DNA of 64,000 nt from Henriciella marina (lineage in GTDB: Bacteria > Pseudomonadota > Alphaproteobacteria > Caulobacterales > Hyphomonadaceae), in the NCBI RefSeq assembly GCF_027213945.1, contig NZ_JAPWGW010000005.1, forward strand, positions 62,001 through 126,000, written 5' to 3'. Shown piece after piece: positions 42,457 through 51,173 of the stretch. The translations under genes were made by a program, and so were the position numbers. Numbering within the stretch: position 1 is the stretch's first letter; each line of letters starts with the position of its first letter. The notes under the pieces are model-generated. The model saw only the letters and a list, made by a program, of their open reading frames with translations, made no database searches and was not told where the DNA came from.

Positions 42457-43058
42457 GAGCGACGCTCCATCATGTCAGCAATGGTTGGGTCTCCGCCTGC
42501 TGCTTTCAAGGCCTGACCGGCCCGGACACGCGCTTCTTCGGGCTTGTACTGAGCGACCTTGGTGATCCCCTCGAGCCGTTGCGGCGTGAGTTTGAAGGTC
42601 ACAATCGAGGTCAGCATCCGCTTCAGCTGGGCCCGGTCCATCGACGCGACCGTCCATGCGGGCTTCGGCGCAAGGCCAGCTTCAAACCGCGCTGAGAGGT
42701 CTTCGAGAAAATGCTCGGCATCCTGATCATCACAGATGCTGACAGATCCTTCGGCTTCGACGGAGAGGTAATTCCAGGTCGGCACCTGCTTCTCCATGCC
42801 GTACCAGTCGGGCGATATGTAATCATGAGGGCCGGAGAAGACGATCAGTGCTTGGCCCGCGTTTGTGATGCCCTGCGCGGCGGGGTTCTCCTTTGACAAA
42901 TGAAACCGCAGTGTCCCGTTCTCATCAGCCAGAACAGGCGTGTGAGCGGCGCAAGGCCGCCCTTCGTGAAGGCCGATTGCTAGGGCAAAAGGCCAGTCGC
43001 CGATGCGCTTCAGGAGGGTGGCGCGGTCTGTTTCGAGATAGGCAGGCGCGGGGTGCAT
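42453..43058 (-). CDS. paiB: PaiB-type FMN-binding protein
   Basis: A 201-residue split-barrel flavin-binding protein. HTPVLADENGTLRFHLSKEN, then QALIVFSGPHDYISPDWYG, and VPTWNYLSVEAEG are the PaiB signature. Bacillus PaiB is described as a negative regulator of sporulation and protease genes, but in proteobacteria the protein is simply an FMN-binding protein of unknown role. It sits 9 bases after the sua5 gene and overlaps the FAD oxidase gene. Confidence 0.88.
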   Translation of the reverse strand: MHPAPAYLETDRATLLKRIGDWPFALAIGLHEGRPCAAHTPVLADENGTLRFHLSKENPAAQGITNAGQALIVFSGPHDYISPDWYGMEKQVPTWNYLSVEAEGSVSICDDQDAEHFLEDLSARFEAGLAPKPAWTVASMDRAQLKRMLTSIVTFKLTPQRLEGITKVAQYKPEEARVRAGQALKAAGGDPTIADMMERRS

Positions 43059-43067
43059 CCTGCCTGT

Positions 43068-44003
43068 CTAGCCGCGATCAGCGGCGCGAACCAGCCGGTC
43101 ATTGATCGCTGCACCAAGGCCATCGGTCGGGATCGTGGCGACGGCGATACGGTCATGCGTCTCATCGAGCTGGCGCATCATGGAGAAGAGGTTCGCGGCG
43201 GCCTCAATGAGACTCCCATCCGGTGACAGGTTCAGCGTCGCTTTGCCCGGCCCGAAACCCAGAAAGGCCTCGCCCGGCTCGGGCGTCGCTACGTTCAGCC
43301 GCATGCGCGCATTGGGTGCATAGTGGCGCAGGAGCTGTCCTGGCGATGTCGGCTTATCTGCGCTGCCGCCAGCTTCGAGACCGGGCCAGACGGCTTCGAT
43401 CGCCTCAGCCAGGACTGTGCCCTGACGCAAAAGGACGGGCGTCTCGCCGCGCGCATCGATCACGGTCGACTCGATGCCTTCGCTGCACGGCCCCCCATCA
43501 AGAATGAGGTCGACCTTGTCGCCCATATCTCCGGAGACATGCGCTGCCGTTGTTGGACTGATACGCCCTGACGGGTTGGCAGATGGCGCCACCAGCGGTC
43601 CGCCGAAAGCCTCCAGAAGTGCGCGCGCAGCCGGATGGGCAGGCACACGCAGCGCCAGCGTCTCCAAGCCGGCGCGAGCGAGCGAACAGACCGTCGTGGT
43701 TTCGATGGCGTCGACCACAAAGGTCAGCGGGCCCGGCCAGAATTCGGCGGCAAGCGCCCGTGCTTTCTCGGAAAACCGCCCCTGCGCAAATGCCGCTTCG
43801 GCAGAGGCGCAATGCGCGATCAGCGGGTTGAAGGCAGGCCGGCCTTTGGCCGCATACAGGCGAGCGACAGCGTCTGCGTTCGATGCATCCGCTGCCAGGC
43901 CATAGACCGTCTCTGTCGGCATGGCGACGAGGCCGCCTTCTGCGAGGAGGCGTCCCGCCCGATCAAGGGCGGCGGAATCCGGTTTCAGGACTGGGGCCGT
44001 CAT
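43068..44003 (-). CDS. L-threonylcarbamoyladenylate synthase (Sua5/YrdC)
   Basis: The enzyme makes threonylcarbamoyl-AMP for the t6A37 modification of ANN-decoding tRNAs. It has 311 residues: an N-terminal YrdC domain with MPTETVYGLAADA, the KGRPAFNPLIAH active-site segment, and APSANPSGRISPTTA. A linker and a C-terminal Sua5 domain (FLGFGPGKATLNLS) complete it. The two-domain length is that of Sua5 rather than TsaC. It lies within a same-strand run downstream of the YceI and b561 genes, with 22 bases between. Confidence 0.93.
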   Translation of the reverse strand: MTAPVLKPDSAALDRAGRLLAEGGLVAMPTETVYGLAADASNADAVARLYAAKGRPAFNPLIAHCASAEAAFAQGRFSEKARALAAEFWPGPLTFVVDAIETTTVCSLARAGLETLALRVPAHPAARALLEAFGGPLVAPSANPSGRISPTTAAHVSGDMGDKVDLILDGGPCSEGIESTVIDARGETPVLLRQGTVLAEAIEAVWPGLEAGGSADKPTSPGQLLRHYAPNARMRLNVATPEPGEAFLGFGPGKATLNLSPDGSLIEAAANLFSMMRQLDETHDRIAVATIPTDGLGAAINDRLVRAADRG

Positions 44004-44025
44004 GGCTCAGTCGCCTAGCACTCAA

Positions 44026-45228
44026 TCAGCCAGCAGGCGAGGCCACGACGCGTACATCGATGCGGACAGATTCTGAGACATAGGCGGCGCTCGCGTCGGA
44101 CGTCTGACCAAGATCGAGCGGTGTGCGTTCTACGGTTGTGTCGCCCGTCATCACTGTTGAGGCACCATCTTCTGCGAGCGTGAAGGCAAATGGCACGGTG
44201 ACTTCGTTGTCCTTGATCGAGAGCGCTGCGTCGGCGGTATAGCGGGGGCCAGCTTCTTCGAAGCCGGTGAGCCGGACTGTGGCCTGCGGGAAGGCGGAGA
44301 CCCCGAACCATTCGGCGGATCTGAGGCTGTCGGTGTAAAGCTTCTTCGGTGTGGCGGCTGAGCCAGTATTCACCGTGACGAGCACTTCTGAGCCAGCAAG
44401 ATTATCCGCGTCAAAGTCGATATCGGCGTTCCAGTCGCTGAAGCTGCCTTCATAGGTCTGGCCTTCATGGGTGAACGTGAAAGCGATGGAAGACTGGTCA
44501 TAGTCAACGGTCCAGTTCGGCTCGATTGAGGTCTCGCTCACATCGGCAGAGCCGTCGCCTGAGCCATTTTCACTTCCGCTGCTGGAGAAGAGCTGTGGGA
44601 CGAAAGCAATGATCAGGAAAAGCGCGATGGCTGCGCCGAAAGCGGTCAGGAAGCCCCGCGGCGGCGGGCTTGGCTTGTCCGTCTTGCCGAAGAGGCCCGG
44701 CAGCATGCGCTTCAGAACGCCTTCTTCGGGCCCGAATTCATGCTTCAATGCGCCGCCGACATGCAGGGCAAGAAGCGCGAAAGCGACATAGGCAAGTTTG
44801 GAATGAATGTTGGAGATGATCGCATAGGCGGTTTCATTTTCCAGAAAGCCGACACCGGGAATATCAGGCCAGCTGACCAGGCCGAAGATTACGGTCGGAA
44901 TGTCGAAACCATAGGAGATCGAAACAGTGAGCCAGCCGGTCAGCGGCATGATCACCATCAGGGCGTAGAAGCCGAGATGAACAGCATGGCTGGCCTTGCT
45001 CTCCAAAGGCTTCATGTCCGTGGGCAAAGGTGGCGGCGGGTTCATCACCCGCCAGATTATCCGCGCAACTGTCAGGATCAGGATCGTGATCCCGACCGAT
45101 TTGTGGAACTGGAACCAGGATTCCTTGCCATCCATGTTCCAGCCAAGCCAGATCATGAACAGGATGCCGAATGCGATCGCCCAGTGAAGGGCGATCGCAA
45201 CGGCGGAGTAACGCGGTGACCGTGTCAT
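44026..45228 (-). CDS. Cytochrome b561 fused to a YceI domain
   Basis: A 400-residue fusion. Residues 1-185 form a four-helix cytochrome b561 with likely haem His residues at 15 (IALHWAIAF), 42 (FHKSVGI) and in the HSKLAYVAFALLALHVGGAL helix. A fifth helix at about 193-213 exports the C-terminal part. Residues 235-400 are a YceI domain (WTVDYDQSSIAFTFTHEGQT, then FPQATVRLTGF), a lipocalin-like isoprenoid-binding fold. It suggests electron transfer between a bound quinone-like isoprenoid and haem b, on the periplasmic side. The two upstream genes are stand-alone YceI proteins. Confidence 0.88.
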   Translation of the reverse strand: MTRSPRYSAVAIALHWAIAFGILFMIWLGWNMDGKESWFQFHKSVGITILILTVARIIWRVMNPPPPLPTDMKPLESKASHAVHLGFYALMVIMPLTGWLTVSISYGFDIPTVIFGLVSWPDIPGVGFLENETAYAIISNIHSKLAYVAFALLALHVGGALKHEFGPEEGVLKRMLPGLFGKTDKPSPPPRGFLTAFGAAIALFLIIAFVPQLFSSSGSENGSGDGSADVSETSIEPNWTVDYDQSSIAFTFTHEGQTYEGSFSDWNADIDFDADNLAGSEVLVTVNTGSAATPKKLYTDSLRSAEWFGVSAFPQATVRLTGFEEAGPRYTADAALSIKDNEVTVPFAFTLAEDGASTVMTGDTTVERTPLDLGQTSDASAAYVSESVRIDVRVVASPAG

Positions 45229-45234
45229 AAGAAA

Positions 45235-45990
45235 CTAGTTGCCGTCTGTTTCGGCATCCGTCTCTGCGGCTTCTTGCTGCAGGAATTCGCCCGAGAACTC
45301 GACGACGACTTCATCCGAGATCATGCCCTGAAGTGCGTCCTGCCCGAACTCCGAGCGGTTGATCGTCGTCACCGCGTCGAAACCGATGATGTCGCGGGTG
45401 CCAAACCAAGGCACATTGGCGACGCCATTGAAGGTCACGTCGAGGGTCACTGGCTGCGTCTCTCCAAGGAAGGCGAGGTCCCCTGTGACCGTGCCGGTCG
45501 TGTCGCCTGTGCGGGTCACTTCAGTAGAGGTGAAGGTGATCTGCGGGTAGGCGCCCGCATTCATGAAGCCTTCGTCCTGCGCCAGCGCTTCTGTCCAGCT
45601 GTCATGCGGGCTGTCTGGATGGCCGGCCTTATAGTCGCCGGGGAAGTGCGTCCAGACCGAAGTCGGGTCGATGGTGAATGCAAGGCTCGAGCTTGCAGGG
45701 TCACCAGCATTGAAATCAAGCGTGCCATCGAAGCTCGTGAAGCTGAGCGTATATTCCGACAAGCCGTTGTGCATGACCGTTGCGGTCAGAAAGGCGTGTG
45801 TCGGCTCGATGGAATAAGTCGCCGTCGCAACGTTCGCGAGCGGGCCTTCGCTGGCCGCGGCGTCGGTATCGGTCTCTACGGTTTCAACCGTATCTGTTTC
45901 GGCGGTGTCGGACGTGTCGGTCTCGGCGCCGGAGCATGCCGCCAGAACCAGAAGGCTCGAAGCAGCAAGAAAGGTCGTTGTGAGTTTCAT
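45235..45990 (-). CDS. YceI-family lipoprotein
   Basis: A 251-residue lipoprotein. The lipobox LVLAACSGAE puts the lipidated Cys near residue 19, followed by a Thr/Asp/Glu-rich linker of about 35 residues. The YceI domain follows (YSIEPTHAFLTATVMHNGLS, then SFTSFDGTLDF, and YPQITFTSTEVT). It would bind isoprenoid quinones or polyprenols at the periplasmic face. The gap to the b561-YceI gene is 6 bases, so they share a transcript. Confidence 0.9.
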   Translation of the reverse strand: MKLTTTFLAASSLLVLAACSGAETDTSDTAETDTVETVETDTDAAASEGPLANVATATYSIEPTHAFLTATVMHNGLSEYTLSFTSFDGTLDFNAGDPASSSLAFTIDPTSVWTHFPGDYKAGHPDSPHDSWTEALAQDEGFMNAGAYPQITFTSTEVTRTGDTTGTVTGDLAFLGETQPVTLDVTFNGVANVPWFGTRDIIGFDAVTTINRSEFGQDALQGMISDEVVVEFSGEFLQQEAAETDAETDGN

Positions 45991-46018
45991 CTTGTATCAG
46001 CCCTGATTGTCTAGAGGT

Positions 46019-46660
46019 CTATTCGTTCTCGATGAATTCGCCGGAGAACTCGATCGCGACGTCATTCGATATCACGCCTTGAAGCGCATCCATGCCGAAT
46101 TCAGTCCGGTCGATGATGGTGCTCGCGGTGAAGCCGATCGTGTCGCGTTCGCCCATCCATGGCGGGTTGGCGACGCCATTGTAGGTTACATCGAGTGTGA
46201 CCGGGCGCGTTTCACCGCGGAAGCTTAGATCGCCTGTCACCGTGCCGGTGAAGTCGCCGGTCATTTCGGCGCTGGTCGAGGTAAAGGTGATTTCGCCAAA
46301 CTCGTCTGCCTGCAGGAAGCGGTCGTCATTGGCGAGCGCTTCATTCCAGCTTTCGAACTCACTATTGGGATGTCCGGCCTTGTAATCGGCAGGATAATTG
46401 GATTCCAGCGCGGCCGGATTGATCGTGAGGTTCAGCGTCGAAGCGGTCGGGTCTTCGGAATTGAAGTCGAGCGTCGCATCGAAGTCGGTGAAGTAGACTG
46501 TATAGGTCGAAATACCGTTATGGGTGACGTTGAAGGTCAGGAAGGAATGGTTCGGGTCGAGCTGGTAGGTCGCGTCAGCGACACCTTCCAAGGTTTGTTC
46601 TGCGAGCGCAGGTGCAGCAGTAAGCGCTGCGAGCACTGCTGTTGTTACGATACGGCGCAT
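46019..46660 (-). CDS. Periplasmic YceI-family protein
   Basis: A 213-residue secreted YceI protein. The signal peptide ends near APALAEQ, and the lipocalin-like domain follows (YQLDPNHSFLTFNVTHNGIS, then FDATLDFN, and FGEITFTSTSAEM). It is strongly similar to the next gene and probably arose by duplication. The start follows AGGAGG at a good distance. It is the first gene of the yceI-yceI-b561/yceI run, and its 120-base upstream gap is shared with the divergent acyl-CoA dehydrogenase gene. Confidence 0.92.
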   Translation of the reverse strand: MRRIVTTAVLAALTAAPALAEQTLEGVADATYQLDPNHSFLTFNVTHNGISTYTVYFTDFDATLDFNSEDPTASTLNLTINPAALESNYPADYKAGHPNSEFESWNEALANDDRFLQADEFGEITFTSTSAEMTGDFTGTVTGDLSFRGETRPVTLDVTYNGVANPPWMGERDTIGFTASTIIDRTEFGMDALQGVISNDVAIEFSGEFIENE

Positions 46661-46779
46661 GGACGGACCTCCTCATACATGGTCAAGAATAGACAGAACA
46701 TAGATACACTAGCTGACTAAACTAACCAGTACGGCTTCAGACCTCGTCGAGAATAGTACTTATCCGGGAGATGCATCAT

Positions 46780-48546
46780 ATGAGCTATCGGGCACCCGTT
46801 GAAGACATGGCGTTTGCACTCAGGCAACTCGCCGGAATTGGCCGCCTGTCAGGTGACCACTACGAAGCGTTCGATGACGATCTTATTGATCCCATCCTTG
46901 AAGAAGCCGGAAAGCTGGCGAGCGACGTCCTGGCGCCGCTGAACCAGTCAGGCGATGAGCAGGGCGCCCAGCTGACCGGCGACGGGGTTGTCGCGCCGCA
47001 CGGCTTTGCCGAAGCTTACCGCCAGTTCGCAGAAGGTGGCTGGATGGGGCTCGCCGCGCCTGTCGAATGGGGCGGGCAGGGCCTGCCGCGCACGCTGTCG
47101 AATGCGGTGCTCGAAATGCTCCACGGGTCAAATATGAGTTTCGGTCTCTGCCCGATGCTGAGCGCAGGCGCGATCGAGGCGCTTCTGGCGCATGGCGGAG
47201 ACGCAGAGAAGAAGAAATACCTGCCCAAGCTGATCTCTGGTGAGTGGACTGGGACGATGAATTTGACAGAGCCTCAGGCAGGCTCTGATGTCGGCGCGCT
47301 GAAGACCAAAGCCGTGCCGCAGGAGGATGGCTCTTACAGGATCTCCGGCCAGAAGATTTACATCACCTGGGGCGACCACGACATGACGGATAATATCATC
47401 CATCTTGTCCTCGCCCGCCTGCCGGATGCGCCGGAAGGCTCTCGGGGCATCTCTCTTTTCGTCGTGCCCAAGGTTCTGGTGAATGAGGATGGCTCACTTG
47501 GTGAGCGCAATAGCGTCCAGTGTATCGGGCTTGAGAAGAAGATCGGCATTCATGCGAGCCCGACCTGCGTCATGGAATATGACGGGGCCACCGGGTGGCT
47601 TGTAGGTGAGGAGAATAAGGGCCTTGCCTGCATGTTCACGATGATGAACGCGGCACGCCTTAATGTCGGGCTTGAGGGGGTCGGCGTCTCCGAAGCGGCG
47701 TACCAGACGGCTTATGCGTATGCGAATGAGCGCAAGCAGGGCAAGGTGGATGGGGTAGATGGGCCTGCGCCAATCCTGCACCATGCCGATATTCGCCGCA
47801 CGCTGACAACGATGCGGGCCCATACAATGGCGGCGCGCGCCATCTGCTATGCCTGCGGTGTGGCTGCTGACCTTTCGGATGCTGCAGAGGACGAAGCGAC
47901 CCGCGAGGCAGCGCGCCTGCGCGAAGAACTCTTGACGCCAATCGCAAAGGCCTGGTCGACCGATACCGGGGTCGAGATGGCGAGCCTCGGTGTGCAGATC
48001 CATGGCGGCATGGGCTTCATGAATGAGACACTGGCCGCCCAGCTTTATCGCGATGCGCGCATCGCTCCGATCTATGAAGGCACGAATGGCATCCAGGCCA
48101 TCGACCTTGTCGGGCGCAAACTCTCTATGTCCGGCGGGCGCGCGATGGATGAAATGATTGAGGAAGTACGCGAGACCGCGCGCGCTGCGCGTGAGACGAA
48201 TGACCCGCAGCTGGGCCAGATTGCGGACAGGCTGGTCGCGTCAGCTGACGCGCTTCGGGAGGCGACCGACTGGATGAAGGCGGCAATGAGAGACGAGCGC
48301 GAGAAGGGGCTGTCCGGCGCGACGGCCTATCTGGAACTGGCCGGCGATGTCATTGGGGGTCACTTCCTGACAAAGGGGGCGCTGTCGGCCCGAGCCGACA
48401 ACTCCTCGCTTCGCGGGCGGATGACAGCGCTGGCTGGGTTCTTTGCGGAGACGTCACTCGCCGAAGCGCCGGGCCGAGTCTCAGGCATCACCAGAGGCGG
48501 TGACAGCTTTCTTGCCGAGAGCGAGGCGCTCTTCGGGCTGAGTTAA
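46780..48546 (+). CDS. Acyl-CoA dehydrogenase, large C-terminal-extended type (DmdC/FadE-like)
   Basis: A 588-residue flavoprotein. The N-terminal helical domain has NMSFGLCPMLSAGAIEALLA, the beta domain LTEPQAGSDVGALKT and ISGQKIYITWGDHDM. The catalytic region is IHGGMGFMNETLAAQLYRDA, with YEGTNGIQAIDL. The last 120 residues are the acyl-CoA dehydrogenase C-terminal domain found in 3-methylmercaptopropionyl-CoA dehydrogenase (DmdC) and related enzymes. The substrate is not decided by sequence alone. The start is set by the MSYRAPVEDM family start; an ATG 9 bases earlier is possible. Confidence 0.9.
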   Translation: MSYRAPVEDMAFALRQLAGIGRLSGDHYEAFDDDLIDPILEEAGKLASDVLAPLNQSGDEQGAQLTGDGVVAPHGFAEAYRQFAEGGWMGLAAPVEWGGQGLPRTLSNAVLEMLHGSNMSFGLCPMLSAGAIEALLAHGGDAEKKKYLPKLISGEWTGTMNLTEPQAGSDVGALKTKAVPQEDGSYRISGQKIYITWGDHDMTDNIIHLVLARLPDAPEGSRGISLFVVPKVLVNEDGSLGERNSVQCIGLEKKIGIHASPTCVMEYDGATGWLVGEENKGLACMFTMMNAARLNVGLEGVGVSEAAYQTAYAYANERKQGKVDGVDGPAPILHHADIRRTLTTMRAHTMAARAICYACGVAADLSDAAEDEATREAARLREELLTPIAKAWSTDTGVEMASLGVQIHGGMGFMNETLAAQLYRDARIAPIYEGTNGIQAIDLVGRKLSMSGGRAMDEMIEEVRETARAARETNDPQLGQIADRLVASADALREATDWMKAAMRDEREKGLSGATAYLELAGDVIGGHFLTKGALSARADNSSLRGRMTALAGFFAETSLAEAPGRVSGITRGGDSFLAESEALFGLS

Positions 48547-49172
48547 CCCTGCCAGCGGGAGATGATCTCGCTCGCGTCAGGACGAGCGCGTTCCTGCGGG
48601 TCCGCGGTCGCCTTGCCGAGGTAGAAGTAACCTGCGATTCTCTCACGGCCCGACAGGCCGAGCAGTTCGTTGATGCCTTTCGAGAAGCTGATCCATTCGG
48701 TCAGCCAACAGCCTGCAAAGCCTGCGGAATTGGCGCTGAGGAGCAGGTTATGGCCGAGGGCGCCGGCTGAAAGCTCCTGCTCCCAGACCGGCGTCTTGTT
48801 GTCGTCCTTGGGACTGGAAACAAGCACGACCACACATGGCGCACGTAGCAAAAGAGCCTTTGTAGCCTCAAGGTCTGCGTCGGTCGCAAACTCGTTTTCC
48901 TGCTTGTGGACTTCGGCGGCCTTCTCACCGAAGGCGTGTCGAGCATCACCTTCGAGAATGATGAATCGCCAGGGCGAAAGGCGGCGGTGATCCGGTACCC
49001 GCGTGGCCGCCGTAAGAATGGCATCAAGCGTTTCGGCATCGGGGCCGGGGCCACTGATGCAGGCCTTGTTGGCGGACCGGCGCAGGGCCAGGAATTCGCG
49101 CGCCGCTTCGCTTTCGCGTGTGGCCGGCATGGGGGTGCCTACGGATGGGGCGTCGGGGAAGAGTTTGGTCAT
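48543..49172 (-). CDS. Nitroreductase-family FMN enzyme (YdjA-like)
   Basis: A 209-residue FMN-dependent reductase. FLALRRSANKACISGPGPDAETLDAILTAA starts the fold (this stretch carries the Arg that binds FMN phosphate), and RVPDHRRLSPWRFIIL is the FMN-contacting segment. SAGALGHNLLLSANSAGFAG lies in the dimer interface. The short form with GCWLTEW resembles YdjA. ATG 49172 is preferred over a TTG six bases upstream. Its stop overlaps the convergent acyl-CoA dehydrogenase stop by four bases. Confidence 0.88.
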   Translation of the reverse strand: MTKLFPDAPSVGTPMPATRESEAAREFLALRRSANKACISGPGPDAETLDAILTAATRVPDHRRLSPWRFIILEGDARHAFGEKAAEVHKQENEFATDADLEATKALLLRAPCVVVLVSSPKDDNKTPVWEQELSAGALGHNLLLSANSAGFAGCWLTEWISFSKGINELLGLSGRERIAGYFYLGKATADPQERARPDASEIISRWQG

Positions 49173-49247
49173 GCCCAAGAAATAGGGGCGTGTTGGCTAA
49201 TTCAAACCGCAGCCGGTCGGAAATAATTGTGGGATATGCAGGTCAAA

Positions 49248-49262
49248 GTGAACGGTGTTCAC
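49248..49262. promoter_or_regulatory. Palindromic operator candidate before the TetR-RND operon
   Basis: GTGAAC (49248-49253) and GTTCAC (49257-49262) form a perfect inverted repeat around GGT, followed by another TGAAC four bases on. It lies about 72 bases before the tetR start and suits a TetR-family operator for autoregulation of the efflux operon. Confidence 0.55.
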
Positions 49263-49333
49263 AAAATGAACGCCTATTGCTTGGTGACCGGGGTTCGGCT
49301 AAGTTTGTACGCGTAAGCTGAGGGTGGCGCGAC

Positions 49334-49996
49334 ATGCAGGATAGCGAAATTTCGCCGGCAGAGCGGCGCCGTCTGAGGGTGCGCGGGGCAATACTGGACG
49401 CAGCTGAAAAGGTCTTCGCCGAAGAGGGGGAGGCCGGGCTATCCATCCGTAGAATTGCCGATGAGATCGATTATTCACCCGCCGCTATCTACAAGTATTT
49501 CAGTTCGAAGGATGACCTTGTCGATGTTCTGAAGGAGTCGTTCTTTGGCCGTCTGCTGGGCACCGTCCACGAAATCATAGACAGGCGGGAGCCTTTCAGC
49601 GCGCGGGCGCGCCGGTGCATGGCAGGGTATGTGCGCATCGCGATAGAAAAGCCCCATCATTACGTAGCGGCGTTCACCGGTGTGCGTGCCGATGATGAGG
49701 CGCCTTCCGATGCGCAAGCCTTTGACGATACGAATAAAGGTCGAGCATTCAGCGTTCTTACTGACATGGTCTCCGAAGGGATTGAGGGCGGGCATTTCCG
49801 CCCCGAACTCGACACCGTGAATACGGCCAAGTCTGTCTGGGCATCGATCCACGGGCTTGCCATGATGATCGCTCACTTGCCTGATTTCCCGGCCACCGCC
49901 TCCATGCCGGGCGGGATGAGCCAGGCTGAGTTCATTGATTTCCATGCTGACCTGATTGTCCGAAGTCTCGAAAAACAAAGTGGAGTGGCCGCATGA
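49334..49996 (+). CDS. TetR-family repressor of the RND operon
   Basis: A 220-residue regulator. The helix-turn-helix is AGLSIRRIADEIDYSPAAIYKYFSSKDDLV (the segment from about 40 to 70, with the recognition helix in PAAIYKYF), followed by an all-helical ligand domain. The stop overlaps the adaptor gene start (ATGA), making a coupled regulator-pump operon. It probably binds the palindrome upstream and is relieved by a pump substrate, which is unknown. Confidence 0.9.
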   Translation: MQDSEISPAERRRLRVRGAILDAAEKVFAEEGEAGLSIRRIADEIDYSPAAIYKYFSSKDDLVDVLKESFFGRLLGTVHEIIDRREPFSARARRCMAGYVRIAIEKPHHYVAAFTGVRADDEAPSDAQAFDDTNKGRAFSVLTDMVSEGIEGGHFRPELDTVNTAKSVWASIHGLAMMIAHLPDFPATASMPGGMSQAEFIDFHADLIVRSLEKQSGVAA

Positions 49997-51159
49997 GCGA
50001 GTATGACCGCACACCCCGGCCCAGCTTCCTGAAGGGCCTGCTTTTCATCGCCGTGATTGCCGTTGGCGTTGTGCTTCTTGCGATGTTCGTTCTCAGTCAG
50101 CGTTCCAGCGACGGACCGCTTGTTATCAGCGAAGAGCCAGCGCCGCTCGCGGTCGATGTGGTTGTCGCAGATGTGCGATCATCACTGGCGTTGGACGAAA
50201 AGTTCACAGGTATCATACAGCCGCGCCGCTCGAGCGATCTTGGCTTTGCAGATGGCGGACGCATCGCTGCGCTGAACGTCGATATTGGCGACCGTGTAAC
50301 AGATGGACAAATACTGGCGGTGCTCGACACGCGGGCGCTACGCTCGCAGCTCGCCTCGGCCGAAGCGCGGGTCAATGAAGCGCGCGCATCCCATGCGCTC
50401 GCAATGAACACGGTGGAGCGTCAGCAGACGCTGATGCAGCGAGGCCATGTTTCGCAGCAGCGCGTCGATGAAGCCCTTGCGCAAGCGGCGACGGCGGATG
50501 CCCGGATCGAAGCGGCGAAAGCGCAGGCCGACACGCTGCGCGTGCAGATCGATCTTGCAAGTATCAGGGCGCCCTATCCGGGCATGATTATGGCGCGTAA
50601 CTATGATGAGGGTGCCATTGCCCCTCGAGGTGCGCCAGTTTTTGAGCTGGTTGAGACGGGTGCGCTCGAAGCGCGGCTCGGCCTGCCGGCAAACCTCGCC
50701 TCGACGCTGGAGCCTGGAAAAGTCTATGCGCTGGAAAGTGATGGTGGACCGATCGATGCGCGCCTGCGCTCTGTAACCGGTGTTATAGAAGCCGGGCAGA
50801 GAAGTGTGACGACGGTGTTTGACGTAACCGACCCAAGGACAGTTTCGCCGGGCGCGGTCGTTCGGCTGTCGCTATCCCGTGATGTGGAAGAGAATGGTCT
50901 ATGGTTGCCTGTTTCTGCGCTCGCTGAGGGGCAGCGCGGGCTCTGGTCCCTTTATATCGCGGTGCCGCAAGAGGGTGGCTGGGTCGCGCGACCGGGACTG
51001 GTTGAAGTGGTCCAGAGCGATGGAGAGCGCGCCTTCGTTCGTGGCGCGGTCTCTGACGGCGACCGGATAATTATTGACGGCCTCCAGCGTGTCGCGCCCG
51101 GACAAGCCGTGGCGCCGCGGCCTGCGCCGCTCGCTGCGTCCTATTCGAACGAAGGCTAG
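49993..51159 (+). CDS. RND efflux periplasmic adaptor (HlyD/MFP family)
   Basis: A 388-residue adaptor. An N-terminal membrane anchor at about 17-37 is followed by a split lipoyl domain (FADGGRIAALNVDIGDRVTD and IRAPYPGMIMARNYDEGA), a helical hairpin (LASAEARVNEARASHALAMN) and a beta-barrel domain. The C-terminal membrane-proximal domain closes the protein (GDRIIIDGLQRVAPGQAV). It links the inner-membrane pump to an outer-membrane channel. No TolC-type gene is present in the window, so a TolC elsewhere is expected. Confidence 0.93.
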   Translation: MSEYDRTPRPSFLKGLLFIAVIAVGVVLLAMFVLSQRSSDGPLVISEEPAPLAVDVVVADVRSSLALDEKFTGIIQPRRSSDLGFADGGRIAALNVDIGDRVTDGQILAVLDTRALRSQLASAEARVNEARASHALAMNTVERQQTLMQRGHVSQQRVDEALAQAATADARIEAAKAQADTLRVQIDLASIRAPYPGMIMARNYDEGAIAPRGAPVFELVETGALEARLGLPANLASTLEPGKVYALESDGGPIDARLRSVTGVIEAGQRSVTTVFDVTDPRTVSPGAVVRLSLSRDVEENGLWLPVSALAEGQRGLWSLYIAVPQEGGWVARPGLVEVVQSDGERAFVRGAVSDGDRIIIDGLQRVAPGQAVAPRPAPLAASYSNEG

Positions 51160-51173
51160 GGGAGGGCAGGGGG

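Noticed and set aside
42453-43058. Protease/sporulation regulator role for PaiB
   Set aside because: That role comes from Bacillus; here the sequence supports only an FMN-binding split-barrel protein.
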